64,000 nt of DNA. It comes from Drosophila miranda. Taxonomy: Eukaryota; Arthropoda; Insecta; Diptera; Drosophilidae. The DNA is taken from NCBI RefSeq assembly GCF_003369915.1, contig NW_022881614.1, positions 10,127,001-10,191,000 on the forward strand. The letters run 5' to 3'. Positions 51,701-63,869 of the stretch are shown one piece after another. Made by a program: the position numbers and the translations under genes. How positions within the stretch are numbered: position 1 is the first letter of the stretch; each line of letters opens with the position of its first letter. The notes below the pieces were generated by a model, which was given only the letters and a program-made list of their open reading frames with translations, was not told the DNA's origin and did no database searches.

Positions 51701-53329
51701 CTAAAGGACTGCGCTGCTAACGTTCTCGATGATCTCAAAAGCGGCGGAAATCTCCGCCTCTTCCAGCAGACGGTTCACGGCAACTCGTATACTAGGGCGC
51801 ACTGGCTTGCGTTCCCTATTCTGCAGGTAGGCTGCCTCCACGACAGCCACGCCTCGAGCAATACACTGCGGATGGGGATAACGTTAGACTACATTTTGAA
51901 TATACAGCACGAGGAGCACAATACCTTGTCGGCGACATCTATGAGGCGCTTCCGTTGCGCATCGAAGTTTTCTCCGGGAAGTGCCAGATACAAGTGCTTG
52001 ACGGGGGACAACTCATCGCCGCACAGGCGCAGCTTGGAGAAACGCGAAAAGATCTGATGCAACAACTGGGCTTTGGCCTGCAATTGCTCAAAGATTTGCG
52101 GCTTCCGCTCGAAACGATCGAGGGCAGAAATGGCAGCTTGGGTCAGCATGGGCGGCAGTGAGGCGGAAAAGAACAGAGAGACGCTGATGCTCGGCTATGA
52201 AATGTGAGCCCACGAAGAAGCCGCCAATGGTGGCCATGGATCCCTCCATACCAGCGGATATCAGATCGATTTCGTCCCGCTAATGGAAAACGCGAGATAA
52301 GTTTGGTTTTTCAATGAAAAGTCATTCACTTAAGTCGATATTGAAGTGCTCGGTGACACCTCGTCCTCCTTTGCCAAGTGTGCCAAAGGAAACGCTCTCA
52401 TCGATGAAAATACGCAATTTGTATTGCTTGCGCAGAGCCACGAGCTCGGGAAGCGGACAAATCTTGCCCGTATTCATGTAGATGCCCTCAGCAACAAGAA
52501 ATCGACGCGTCTTGAGAGCCTTCTTGGGGTTCTTCTGATCACGCTTCTCCTGCTCGACGAGCAGCCTCTCAAGATCCTTGACATCATTGTGTTTAAAGAA
52601 TGCGATAGTGCTGCGAGACGCATCCAATCCCTTTTGAATGGCAAAGTTGACAGCTTCATCTCTGAAAGGGTAGAGGAGGTGTTGAAAAACCCTCTTATAG
52701 CCAGTTTTCAGAAATTACTTACACAAATATAATGTCACCACGCTTGGCGTATGCGGGAATGGCGCTGGCCACCGTCGAAAAGCCATAGGAATACACAATA
52801 GCTTCCTCGAGGTCCATGAACTTGGCAATACGCTCCTCCAGCTCCAAGTGCACATCCATAGTTCCATAGAAACCGCGAGGACCCCACGATCCGACGCCGT
52901 ATTTGCGCAGAGACTTGCAGGCCTCCTCCAGAATGTCTTGGTCTTCAAGGAAACCCAGGTAGTTGTGCGAGCCCAGATTGAGGCAATCGTGTCCATCGAC
53001 GTTTATGCGCTTGCCCACCTTGGACGCCACCAAACGGGTGCGCAGCAAGGGATGATCTGGATCAGTTTCACTCACCAAGGGTTCTGGCTCATAGTTCTCA
53101 ATTATGAAGTCCTCCTCCTCTTTGGTAAAGCGACGGCGCCGTCCACCGCCCCGTTTATGGAGGAGCAGCCAGATGACGGTAATGAGCAGGAATATTTCTA
53201 GAACAAGTGCAAACGTGGGTGTCTGTCCCAAGAGGCAATGGTTATCGCATGACGACAAATAATAGGCGTTGGCATACTCACATTCCGAAAAATGGTCCCA
53301 ATTTCGTTGAACAATTGAATCACCGCCAT
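51701..53329 (-). pseudogene. Spt-I: Serine palmitoyltransferase subunit 1, apparently disrupted
   Basis: LCB1 subunit of the ER enzyme that condenses serine and palmitoyl-CoA to start sphingolipid synthesis; like all LCB1 it has no catalytic PLP lysine. Exons: 53329-53282 (MAVIQLFNEIGTIFRN), 53222-52723 with a membrane segment (FALVLEIFLLITVIWLLLH) and LNLGSHNYLGF, 52661-52330 ending [12 protein letters not shown], about 52280-51925, and 51865-51701 ending ENVSSAVL. Two problems lie in the fourth exon. The best splice into it (ATTAG|CGGGACG) is out of frame by one base. Near 52185, QRLS runs into [10 protein letters not shown] without the few residues expected between them, changing frame. 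The other junctions are clean. It is probably non-functional, but the first point depends on my splice choice. Confidence 0.75.
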
Positions 53330-54048
53330 TTTGTCAGGTTCACTTCAGTTCTTTCTGTGGAAAATCAATTGAAACCGCCTTAATTTCTGACTGTGGTATG
53401 TGTCATCCAAACGACGCTTTCTTATCGCAATTCGAGTATATCTATATCTGCACATAGTTTATGTATGAATGTACATTATTTAGACACCGATACGAAGATC
53501 TATAGCAAATTTTTATGCGCACGAATATACTTACAAGCTAATGATCGTGTCGCTAGTGGGTGATATTTTAGATAAAAGCGTGCAGAAGTGTGCCGCACGG
53601 CGCAATCAGCTGAACAAAAATATCTGTGCTATTCCAGTCATAGATTTTAGTTTGATTTTAGTTTGATTCAAATCAAATTATGTGTGAATGGTCGTAAAAA
53701 ACAATCATTGTAGTGTTGGTAATGGCACCATTTTTGCTAAAATTGATGTTAACCAACACCAAGTCTAACCAAACTGTACCTTAAAAATATAATTATCTTC
53801 ATTTCCGAGCGCTGCCATCAGTTCGTCTAGAAAGAAAAACTACAGCTTATATTTCTATCGGGCACTGTGCCTAGTCGAGTACGACCAAAGCAGTAAATAA
53901 TTCGTAGTCTCTGCTTAATTCACATTGAATAATGGAACTTCGTTTTTCTTTGAAAAAGAAATCAATTTCAAATCGTTTAAAGAAGCAAAAATACCCTCTA
54001 CGATGGCAGTTGAAAATATACTCAATTTGAATGGAGGAAAATTGATTT
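53330..54048. other. Intergenic DNA upstream of Spt-I
   Basis: AT-rich DNA holding the Spt-I leader and presumably its promoter. No frame, RNA gene or clear core promoter element was recognised. Confidence 0.4.
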
Positions 54049-55167
54049 TAATACCCGATACTCAAAATGAGTATTGGGGTATATTAGATTTGTGGTAAAA
54101 GTGGATGTATGTAACGTCCAGAAGGAATCGTTTTCGACCCCATAAAGTATATATATTCTTGATCAGCATCAATAGCCGAGTCGATTGAGCCATGTCTGTC
54201 TGTCCGTCTGTCCGTCCGTCCGTCCGTCTGTCCGTCTGTCCGTCCCTATTAGCGCCTAGTGCTCAAAGACTATAAGAGCTAGAGCAACGATGTTTTGGAT
54301 CCAGACTTCTGTGATATGTCACTGCTACAAAAATATTTCAAAACTTCGCTACGCCCACTTCCGCCCCCACAAAGGACGAAAGTCTGTGGCATCCACAATT
54401 TTAACGATACGAGAAAACCAAAAACGCAGAATCGTAGAGAATGGCTATATCTCTTAGACTACAGAATCTGAATTGGATCGTATTATTATTAGAGCCAGCA
54501 TCAAGAAAACAATTTCATTTTTTCTCGCCCTCTCTCTCTCTCTAACACACACGTAGCATAGCCGGCTTTGCTTAGAGTAAAACATTAGCGCCTAGATCTC
54601 AGAGACTATAAAAGCTAGAGCAACCAAATTTTGTATCCATACTCCTAATATATCGGACCGAGACGAGTTTGTTTCAAAATTTCGCCACACCCCCTTCCGC
54701 CCCCGCAAAGGACGAAAATCTGGGGCATCCACAAATCTCAGAGACTATTAACGCTAGAGTAACCAAATTTGGTATCCGCACTCCTGTTAGATCTCACTAT
54801 AAAACGTATATCTCAAAATTTCGCCTCACCCCCTTCCGCCCACACAAAGGACGAAAATCTGTTGCATCCACAATATTGAGGATACGAAAAAACTAAAAGC
54901 GCAGAATCATAGATAATGACCATATTTATCAGATTGCTGAATCTGGATCAGATCGGATCATTTTATAGCCAATAGGAACAAATCAATTTTCAGTTGCTAC
55001 GCAGCGCCCGACGTCACGCTCAGACTGATTTTCTGTCTCTCTCGCACGCACTCCTTGTCGTGTCGTTTAATATTAGCGCCGTCTGCCGGAGGAGAGATAT
55101 ACTGACTTAGTATCGGGTATAACTGTAGAGTTGCGGTGTCCGCAGCAACTCACAACGTTCCCCCTCG
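54049..55167 (-). mobile_element. DINE-1/mini-me-like element, copy 3 (inverted)
   Basis: A near-complete copy in the opposite orientation to copies 1 and 2. On the plus strand it opens TTAATACCCGATAC, one extra A relative to the family end, with the AT tract, core and (GTCT/GTCC)n run at about 54193-54244. It closes GTATCGGGTATAA at 55110-55122, then the GAGTTGC/GCAACTC hairpin, and ends near 55167. There it abuts foldback copy 2, from which the left terminal inverted repeat is missing. Confidence 0.7.
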
Positions 55168-55168
55168 T

Positions 55169-55836
55169 TCAATTTTCGTTTGACGCTTCATGGTACGGGC
55201 GCGCGGGGCTAGTACTTCAATTCTCTTTTACGCTACCTTCGCCTCCGAAATGCTACTCGGCTTCGTCAATGCCTCGGTCAGCGTCGAGTCGGTGTGAAAG
55301 CATGTCAGTGGCTGCGTGCCGAAACCGTAGGGCAGCGTGGTCGCTGATGTCTTTGGCGCGGCACAGTGGGGAATAGTCAAAAAATTGTATGAGTGCTTTA
55401 GATAAATTTAATGTACGCATCCAATAGAGTTTTCCAATCGAATTTTCAAGATAGTTTTAGTTTAGGAGATATAAGCACTCAAAGTTTAACATTTTTTCAG
55501 TGTGCAAATATTTATTGAACTCATATTCACTAACTAATTTAGCAAGCTGAGACGGTCAAAGGTCCCACTGTGCCGCTCCAAAGACATCGGCGATCCGCGA
55601 CCACCGCTTCGACGGTGCTGAGGCTCGAGAGTCCAGAATTATTTCGTTGCTGGTAAAGGCATTGCCGAACAGACGAAACCGATGGGCAGCGGGGTCACGG
55701 TAGAGACGAAGTACAGGCGAAAAGGGAATTGAAACCCCGCGCGCTCCCTCGTGCCTTCTGGGTCCTAATGTTAGGACCCGCCATAGAACAGCTTTTTGGT
55801 CGCTCATGCAACATCTTGGTATTGTATAGTCTTTGA
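55169..55836 (-). mobile_element. Foldback element, copy 2 (truncated)
   Basis: An inverted second copy of the element at 20358-21089. The arm sequence, loop and the 83-residue frame are all present. The end with CATGCAACATCTTGG is kept at 55804-55836, while the other terminal repeat of about 36 bases is lost at the junction with the DINE copy. Divergence from copy 1 appears low by eye. Confidence 0.7.
55556..55807 (-). CDS. 83-residue open frame in foldback copy 2
   Basis: The counterpart of the frame at 20389-20640: same start (MSDQKAVLWRVLT), same length and same end (FGAAQWDL). A longer upstream-extended frame exists but leaves the element. No homologue is recognised, and translation is not supported by anything else. 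Confidence 0.3.
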   Translation of the reverse strand: MSDQKAVLWRVLTLGPRRHEGARGVSIPFSPVLRLYRDPAAHRFRLFGNAFTSNEIILDSRASAPSKRWSRIADVFGAAQWDL

Positions 55837-56086
55837 TAGTACACAGTTTAGTATTATGTTTTGTGTGTCGCAAGATCGGGTATGGTTGCCTTTTGTGGTG
55901 GTTTGGACTAGCCCAAACGGCCAGACGCTTAAAAATGGCCAAACTAAGGTTAATTTTTGTTTTAATCGGTTTGTTAATGTTTAAAAACTATCATGTAAGG
56001 TTTAGTTTAGTTCATTTTTTCTTTGCTTCTGTCCAAATGAAGATTTGCCTGTTGACAGACGGACAGAGGGGCGGGAGTGCAGGATG

Positions 56087-59000
56087 CTACTTCTTGTCGG
56101 CGCCAGAATTGGACTGTGTGGAGTATGAATATTGAGACCAATAATGATTGGCGCCATCATTATTGCCAGCGACGCCTCCTACACTGCCGCTCGCGCCTCC
56201 ACTGGCATTACCGACCGCTGCTCCGCCAGAGCCCTGTGCCTGTTGCTGGAGGGGAAGAGAATTCAAGTGCATTTCATTTAGTCTTCTTTCGAGGGCCAAA
56301 AGGAATGAATGTCTTTGCTTACCTGCCACCAGGACATCCACTGTTGTTGTTGCTGTGGATCGGCACCCTGCCATGCTTGCTGCTGCTGGTTTCCATAACC
56401 AGCTAAAATAAAAACGACAACATTTTAGTTGCTTCATCTAAGCGGATTGATGACTATTCTCCGTACGCACCCTGCATCTGATTATATCCCCAATATGGTT
56501 GCTGGCCGGCGGTCTGTTGCTGCTGCTGCTGTGGGTACTGTTGTGACGGCTGCTGCTGTTGCTGCTGCCAGACTCCTGTCTGATGCGGCTGCTGTTGCTG
56601 CTGGGTATAGGTGCTCCACTTGCCGCTTAGAGAGGACTGCAAAGAATAAATCGTGAATTAGCAGAAAGTCGGTGGCGACTTATCACACCTTATCACTCAC
56701 CTTGCCGCCGCCGGCTGTCCCACTCGTTTGCTGCTTGTACTGATCGTACACACCGCCACCTCCTCCTACGCCTCTTCCGGCCGAATTGTTGCCAGATTGG
56801 GCAGCTGACCGCTCATAGCCACCGCGACTATCTTCTTTGGTGTCGCGGTGGCCAGGCCGAAAATCCCGTTGTTGATGAGTGCCTCCTCCGGAGCGGTAGC
56901 TACTCTGGCTGCTTCCGCGATTCCGATCCGTACTGCCTATTCGGCTGCGATCATTGCCGCGATCTCGATCGCGATAGTCTCGCGAGCTACCGTATACACG
57001 ATCATCGTACCCGCTTCGGCGGTTGTTCTGCATCCAGTTTTGCTGGCCGCCGCCTCCGCCTCCTCCGCCGCCACCTCCGCTGCCGCCAGTGTACCCACGA
57101 TTACGGTTGTCATAGCCACGACTGCCGCCTCCGGCACCACCGCCGCCGCCGCCGCCACCTCCATAGCCACGGTCGTCGTAGCCGCTCCTGCGATTGTTCT
57201 GCATCCAGTTCTGTTGGCCACCACCGCCCCCGCCTCCGCCGCCACCTCCATAGCTGGTCCGGCGATTGTCATAGCCACGGCTGCCCCCGCCGCCACCGCC
57301 ACTGTTGCTGGAGTAACCTCCGCCACCACCGCCACCGCGCCTCGAGTCATTCCATCGGCTTTCGTGTCGCTGTCCGCCATATTCCCGGCGACGATCATCG
57401 TTGTAGCGATTGCGGTTGCGCTCGTCACGTCGGTAATTGTCGCGGCCGCCCCGAGATCGCTTGTCCCTGGACCTGTCCGCATCGATAGCCTTCTTTCCCT
57501 TCTCGTTGTACTTCTTGACCTCGCTCTTGGCCTCGTCGCCGCTCAGCTCCGTGTAGATTATGTCATCGAACCAGCCAAACTCCAGCGAGGGCAGAGTGAA
57601 GTTAGCTGCAAAAAGAGTGATTTTGCATTACAATTATGACTGCAGCTTATGCTGTGTGAGATTTACGTGTTATCAATATACACATTATATAAGGTAAGAG
57701 GCCAGGACGGGACTGGAAAAGAGGATTTGGGACAACTGTGGGAAGCGTGTGAAGGCGAGAACTTGTTGATTTACTTGAGAGACAGGGAGATTCTAGGACT
57801 CAAAGAAGCTACAGCAGCAGCACAGGCTGTGCTGGAGATCAACCGGTTGTTTACTAGGACTTCATGTAATTACAATGTAATTGAATGATAGATCCCTTTC
57901 TCCGTGAGGGAGGGGAAAGTTAAATCTGTTTTTTTTTCTTCTTTAGAGAAACAAAGTTTTTTGAGGAAAAGGCGCTCGCACACGTTACTTCCCAGTTGCT
58001 TTGCGGAAACGGGGTTTGTTGGGATTGCATGGGACATTATAGATAAATTGATTTTTGAATAAAGGAAATCATAATAAAATCGAAATTATAAGCGAATGCG
58101 AGATATCAGTAGAGTCTTACAGTTACAATTACGTACAGATATACATAAAATGTAGCTGCTTACAAACTAAATACTTTACATAACAAATTGTATTGCATAG
58201 TCTTTAATTTTTTTTTTTTTTTTTTACATAAATGCCTCCTTAAAGTACGGTAGTATGTATGTATGTATATGTATATATAGATACACAGTCGTACATTATC
58301 TGGATATTTGTCAATTGTTTCAATTCGTTGCCATGTGTGGTGGACAATATTTACCTCGTAAGTTATTTATTGTTGATTCTTTAACTGTAAAAGCATTTCC
58401 CTTTTCCTCTTTTTCGGCGATCCGACGTTTCAACTCATCTTCGCCGGGTATGCAAACGACCGCAATGCGCTTGAAGTCGTTGAAACCCTTCATTTTACGT
58501 CGCTGGGCCGAGGCATAGGCATTCGTCTACAAGTATATAGTTGATCGTTTGGTTGGTTGGGGTTTTGAATAGATTGTAGTCTGCCAGTTGATGTTGTAGT
58601 TGTTGGTTGTTGGTTTTGGAGATGGTTGGTTGTTGTTGTTGTAGTTTTGTTGGATAGTCGGTGAGAAACGAAACACGTTGATGATTCGGTTGTTGCAGGA
58701 CGATGCAGACCCCGGGAAACATCGGGAGACACCAACTCCGGTTTCAGTTTGGGTTTCAGTTTTGGCGCTTACAAGCTAACACATACCTGTCACAAGGTCA
58801 CTCACTCACACCCACACACACAAATTCCACTGCACTGCACTCCACTCCGCCAGGGAGTAGGGAGGAGTACCGGGCGGATTAGGGTGCGGGGGTTGTACTC
58901 ATATAATACCTAGGACGGGGCCTCGGGGGCACTATTAACAACAACTAACAACAGTTGACTAATGATTGCATATATATATATATATATGGGGGAGGGTAGG

Positions 59001-59918
59001 GGATAATATTTTAAGTAAAGGTACAAGTGGTGTGGTTGTTGGTGCTCTGTTGGTTGTTATCGGCTGAAGCAGCATCGCATAGCTCTCTCTGTAGATACAC
59101 ATACATATATATATATGAGATAGTTGGCATTTAGAGAGAGAGAGTAGAGAGTAGAGAGATAGTAGTAGGTACTAATACGTATAGTATACATATACATATG
59201 TGATTAGATTGTAGATGAACAAATGCGACCGAGTCGAGTCGCTGATCGGATTTAGATTTGGTTTTTGTGTATGTTTTTTATTTACTTACAGTGGCTTCCA
59301 TGCCGCACGCTCCATCTTCCTTCCTCCTTCTTCTCATCATTCACTCTTCCTTCTCCTGCCATCTCAACATTCCTCCTTCTCCCTTCTCTTACACTTCCCT
59401 CTCCTCAAACACTGCCCCGTCAACTGTTGCACCTAAGTAAGACTTAATAATACAGATCTGATTGGTACATACTTACTGGCATCGTACATACTTAGAGACA
59501 CTAATTATCGGATCGACTTACACGTCTAGGACTTACACGTACCTGCCTGCCGGCTAGGCAGTTGTCGGCGCCCCCCGTCCCTACCCGCCACTCCGCAGCG
59601 GGGGAGGGAGGGCACTTGGTATTACCTTTCCTGCGAGCAATGAGCAATCAAATGCGTATTCAAATGTACAGAACAAACGAAAAAGTAATGGTAACAGAGT
59701 CGCGCGTCTTCGCTTGTGAAGAGAGTTGTCGGTGGAGAGGTGGGGCCTCATTCCCGGAGGAACCAGACCCCACATTCGCAACGCCCCTAGGCGCCACTTT
59801 CATGGCTGGGCGGGTGCCAATTCATCATCAACGTATAATTCTCGCTTGTTTCGTTTTTTGTTATTGTTTTTCTTGCTGTATCGTTCGTTGGTGTTTGTGT
59901 GTGTGTATGTATGTGTGT

Positions 59919-59956
<38 letters not shown>

Positions 59957-62641
59957 GGTTGTGTCCGCAGGGTGTCTGTATGTTTTACCTGATCGAGGAT
60001 GAAATTGCGACGCCGCTTCATGGCGATATCTTCTAGGGCTCCCAAGCTATTCAAGCATATCTCCAGCACCTTATCCCAACGGCCCATGTGCACCGTCTTG
60101 CGAGAGGCGCCATCGATCTAAGCAGACAACGGAATGGATGAGAATTAGCCACCTTTTGAATGGAATCTTATTTGGCCGTTTGAGGGTTGTGGGGTGCCCT
60201 GTGAGACTTACCGTCATCTTGGCTATGATTGAATCGGGTCCAATGACCTCGTACCGCTTGTCAGCGTTATCTGCCACCTGCTTGTGGGTCCAGTGGGTTT
60301 TGCCGGCACCGGGCAGACCCACTAGAAGAATGACCTCGCACGCCTTGCGCGAACCGGCGCGTTGTGGTCCGGCAATCAGTTGCTCCACAGCCACCAGGCC
60401 AATCAGCACGTAGTCCGACAGCAGAGCGACTGTATCTCTGGGTTCGGGAACCACTTCCTCGTACTCATCATCACGCGACTGTGACTTATCCTCTTCCTTT
60501 TCCTTCGCAGTCTCCGTCTTTTCGGAGTCTTCGTCGGTCTTGATGCGCTTGTTGGGCGAGGGTCCATCGTCGTCCTCTTCATCATTGGCGGTCGAGGATT
60601 TCTGTTCCTCTGATGGTGCCTCCTCACTTGCCTTCTCAGCGTTGGCATCGCCATTCGAAACTGCTTCTGTCTCCCCAGAGGCTTCAGTAGATGATGGCTC
60701 AGCTGTAATTAAAATGTGTTCAAAATATTTGGTTTTTTTAGAAGAAGAATGCATCCACTAACCTGTTTCCACAGTTTCAGTAGCTTCTGGCTTCTTTTCA
60801 ACATCTTCTGTTGTGATCTTTGCCTCTTCCTCTGCTTCTGTCTCCACCTTTGGTGCCGGTTTTTCTTCCTCTTCGGATTTCTCTCGTTTATCAGAATCCT
60901 CCTCATCGGCCTTTTCCGAAGATGTCTTCGCATCATCATCCTTTTTCTCGACCTCATCGTCGTCGGCGGTGGCCTCGTCCAGAACCTTCCACTTTTCGCC
61001 ATCGTTATCATGTTTGTCGTCGTCCTTATCCTCTTCCTTGCGATGCTTGCGGCGCTTGCGCGTTGGCCTCTCAGCGTTCACCAGCAGCTGCTCGCCATCC
61101 GAGAGGTTGACCGTGTACTCGTAGCCCTTGGTCACAATATGCGGAAAGAGGGCCTCCTTCTCGCCCAGGATGCCCTTCTCGAACTCAAATGCCACCCCCA
61201 GATCCTCTCCATTGAGGGTATACTTGATGGTGCACGGCTCGCTCTCCAGATCCAGATAGCATCCAATGACGTCGTCCAGCTGGTAGGGCTTGCCATAGTC
61301 TACGAACTCACCCTCATTGGCCTTGCGTCCGGTCTCGCAGTAGCCAAAGGAATGTTCGGCTTCGCCTAAGAGCAGCGAAGTCGTCGGCTTCGAGAAGCCA
61401 ACGCGAAAGCCGCGCACATGCGGCTCATCCCGGAAATGATGCGAATTTTCCGGCTGCGATTCCTCAGCGAGGCGCACCTCAAAGCAGACCTTACCATCGC
61501 GCACTCCGTAGTTGGCGCGAGCTCCAGACCAAATCAGGGAATAAATCTCAGATGTCAGGGGCTTGGCCGAAGCAAATGTGGACGGATCGATGCGAAGATG
61601 CAAATCGGAGTCCACTAAAAAGGAGAAATAATGACTGTACCCGGCATTCTTAGCTCACTTAGAATGTAAAATACTTACGCCAGCTTAGTCCCACTTTATT
61701 CTCCTCGATCGTGGGCTCATCCTCTGGCACCGTGCGCTCCTCGGCAGCTGGCTTGGGCTCGCGCTTCTCTCCGCCGCTGTTGCGATGCTTGGGCGAGCGG
61801 GAGCCACTGCGGGAGCGCGACCGACTGTGCGAGCGTTTGCGACGCTCATGAGGCTGGTCCTCAGACTTTTCCTGTGCTTCTTCCGCCTTGGGGGCAGCAG
61901 GCGTCTCCTCCTCATCGACGTCCATTTTCTGGCTGTCGCCGTTTGTCGCCGGCTCAGCCTTCTCAGCTGGGACCTCTGCGGCCTCCTCTGAGACAGCCTG
62001 CTCTGCTTGGAGCGGCTGCTCCATCGGCTCGTCTGCTTCTTGGCCTATTACGGTAGTGGCTTCATCGGCTTCCTCTGTCTCTGCCTCGTCGTTTGCCTCA
62101 GGTTCTCTGGCTTGTGGCTTCTCCTCATCATTGGCAGCTTCGGACTCGACTGTGTCCGCCTCGATATCCGACTCTGACTGCGGCTTCTCGGCGGCTGCGG
62201 CTGGTTCTCCTGCCTGGTCTTCCTCTTCCAGGGTCTCGAGCTCTGGCTCTGTGGCGACGGGTGCAGCTGCAACGGGAGAGGGAGAGCGGGACATTGAGCG
62301 CGTGCGACGCTGACATCGGCTTGTTGTGACTGGTGCGCCATCTGGTGGCTTACAACAACACAAATTCACGCTGAGCCACAGGCACTCACACTAACAAAAG
62401 CAAGAATATTACGCGGCAAGCCACTCACTCACACTTGCGCACAGACACAGAGGCACAGGCATAGACCAGACACACAATGCATACACACAAATTTACCTCC
62501 GTCGCCGGCTCCGCCACCATCGACATGTGCCCGGAGGCGCTCAATGAGCACGGCTTTGACTCCTTTGGTGTCCAGACCGCGCGTTTGTAGCTCGTTGCGC
62601 AAGTCCACCACCTTCATTTTATCCAGCTTAGCCACATCCAT
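56087..62641 (-). CDS. CG30122: hnRNP-U orthologue (SAP-SPRY-P-loop-RGG)
   Basis: A nuclear RNA/chromatin-binding scaffold protein of the hnRNP-U (SAF-A) type. Ten exons join in frame to 1228 residues: 62641-62497, 62266-61679, 61614-60763, 60702-60212, 60117-59989, 58526-58355, 57605-56701, 56636-56471, 56402-56323 and 56245-56087. Order: SAP motif (KMKVVDLRNELQTRGLDTKG), a long acidic region with an Arg/Ser patch, SPRY (DSDLHLRIDPSTFASAKPL, GYCETG), a second acidic region, an ATPase-like P-loop (VGLPGAGKT), NFILDQTNAYASAQRRKMKG, NFTLPSLEFGWFDD, then a Gly-rich RGG-type domain and a Gln-rich tail. The module ending QNWMQNNRRSGYDDR is duplicated. No lesions are seen. The intron at 58527-59988 holds a long GT repeat. 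The assignment to CG30122 is from memory. Confidence 0.9.
59893..59953 (+). repeat. GT microsatellite in hnRNP-U intron
   Basis: An almost pure GT run of about 60 bases, with ATGT interruptions, lies within about 35 bases of the end of the ILDQ exon (59989) in the downstream intron on the minus strand, where it reads as CA repeats. CA repeats near a donor can influence splicing through hnRNP L-type proteins; that effect is speculative here. Confidence 0.8.
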
Positions 62642-63020
62642 TTTTACGCTTCCGTTTTGGATTGGCGGCAGAAACACACACACACTCGCGTGCACCAACA
62701 CCAACACACCGACGGGGGCTGAGGATGCGAAAAAATAAGGAAAAAATGCGAAAGAAAATGAAACGCGCTGTCGTTTAATGGGCGCACGCGGCTAAAATTT
62801 CTCCAGATTGAAGTAGTCTTTTTCCTTGCACTCGTGCACACTAAATTAACTCTACAATTCAGATTTACATTCGCATTAATAGCGAATAAATAAATGGCCT
62901 AAAAACCCGAACGCGTTGAAATAAAGTTGGCTGCGATCAGTGTGTCCGACCCTCAGAAATATACCAAAATATACCGCCTCATTTTAAGAATATACCGTAA
63001 ATATACTGAGGAATTCTAGT
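62642..63020 (-). promoter_or_regulatory. Candidate promoter of the hnRNP-U orthologue
   Basis: About 300 bases upstream of the start codon is a cluster of ATATACC units (ATATACCAAAATATACCG near 62962, AATATACCG near 62990) next to GTGTGTCCGACCC. On the minus strand this reads GGTATATTTTGGTATATTT followed by a GGTC...ACACT-like block. I recall this arrangement beside housekeeping fly promoters resembling Motif 1, but the match is loose and no TATA box is evident. Confidence 0.3.
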
Positions 63021-63869
63021 TCTATTATTCATATTCCTCGTTTTTGATATTCCGTCGAATATTACTAGCTTTCTCGATCTCTCAGCCCTGCACACATAGT
63101 ATAATCCGATTAATGCATCTATTTTCTACTTGACTGGCTTGTTTTAAATACTTGATTTGTTTCTCTGCTACGGCGATTGCTTTGATTGTTTTTGCCTTAA
63201 TTTTGGTGCCCTAACAACAATATAGCATCTTAACCCACTTAACCCCCCTCTATTTAAACAGTTGAACGACTTGAGGTGAATGGCGGCATATATTACTGAT
63301 TGTAAATTCTTTTTGTAGATCCATGCCATATATCCTCTGAACTGCGATATCTGAACGATATCTTTCACCTGAACTGCGCTAAAATTATGAAATTTCCATT
63401 ATCTTTTGTGGAATATTAAAATACCCCCTTGGCTTGCAATGGGCTAATCGTTCTTCGTCAAGGATTGGAAACTATTCCACAAATTTTGATAATCCGTGGA
63501 ATATTGCAATCTAGAAAGATCTGTTGTATAAAAAAAGGTTTTAGCGAAATATCGTTGAGATACCTTTAAAAAAGGGTCTGAGTAGTTTCTGCATTAATTA
63601 GAGCCTGGAATTTCCGCAATTCTATATCAGAACTGTACTTATAAACATTGCCAGTTCACATAGTCCCCAGTCTTGTATTTTAATTTAAATCACTGACTTT
63701 GACTTTCCGCTTTTCCGTTTCACTAGGGTTTCCATTTTCCATTTCTCTTTTTGCAACTTTCTGTCGCCGTAGCAGATTAATTAAAAAGTCCAGTGAACGG
63801 ACAAGCGACGCTCACCCCACCAAATAGAGTACACAAATCATCGAATAGATGATTGATTATATTTATTAT
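63021..63869. other. Intergenic DNA
   Basis: AT-rich DNA with short, unconserved frames. I see no gene, repeat family or RNA structure I can name. Confidence 0.4.

Noticed and set aside
56848..57639. 263-codon plus-strand and 181-codon minus-strand frames, Ala/Thr/Val-rich
   Set aside because: They are shifted readings of the Gly/Arg-rich domain of the hnRNP-U orthologue, whose own frame continues through conserved exon junctions.
59562..60002. Val/Cys-rich plus-strand frame through a GT repeat
   Set aside because: It is produced by the GT microsatellite and the antisense of an hnRNP-U exon.
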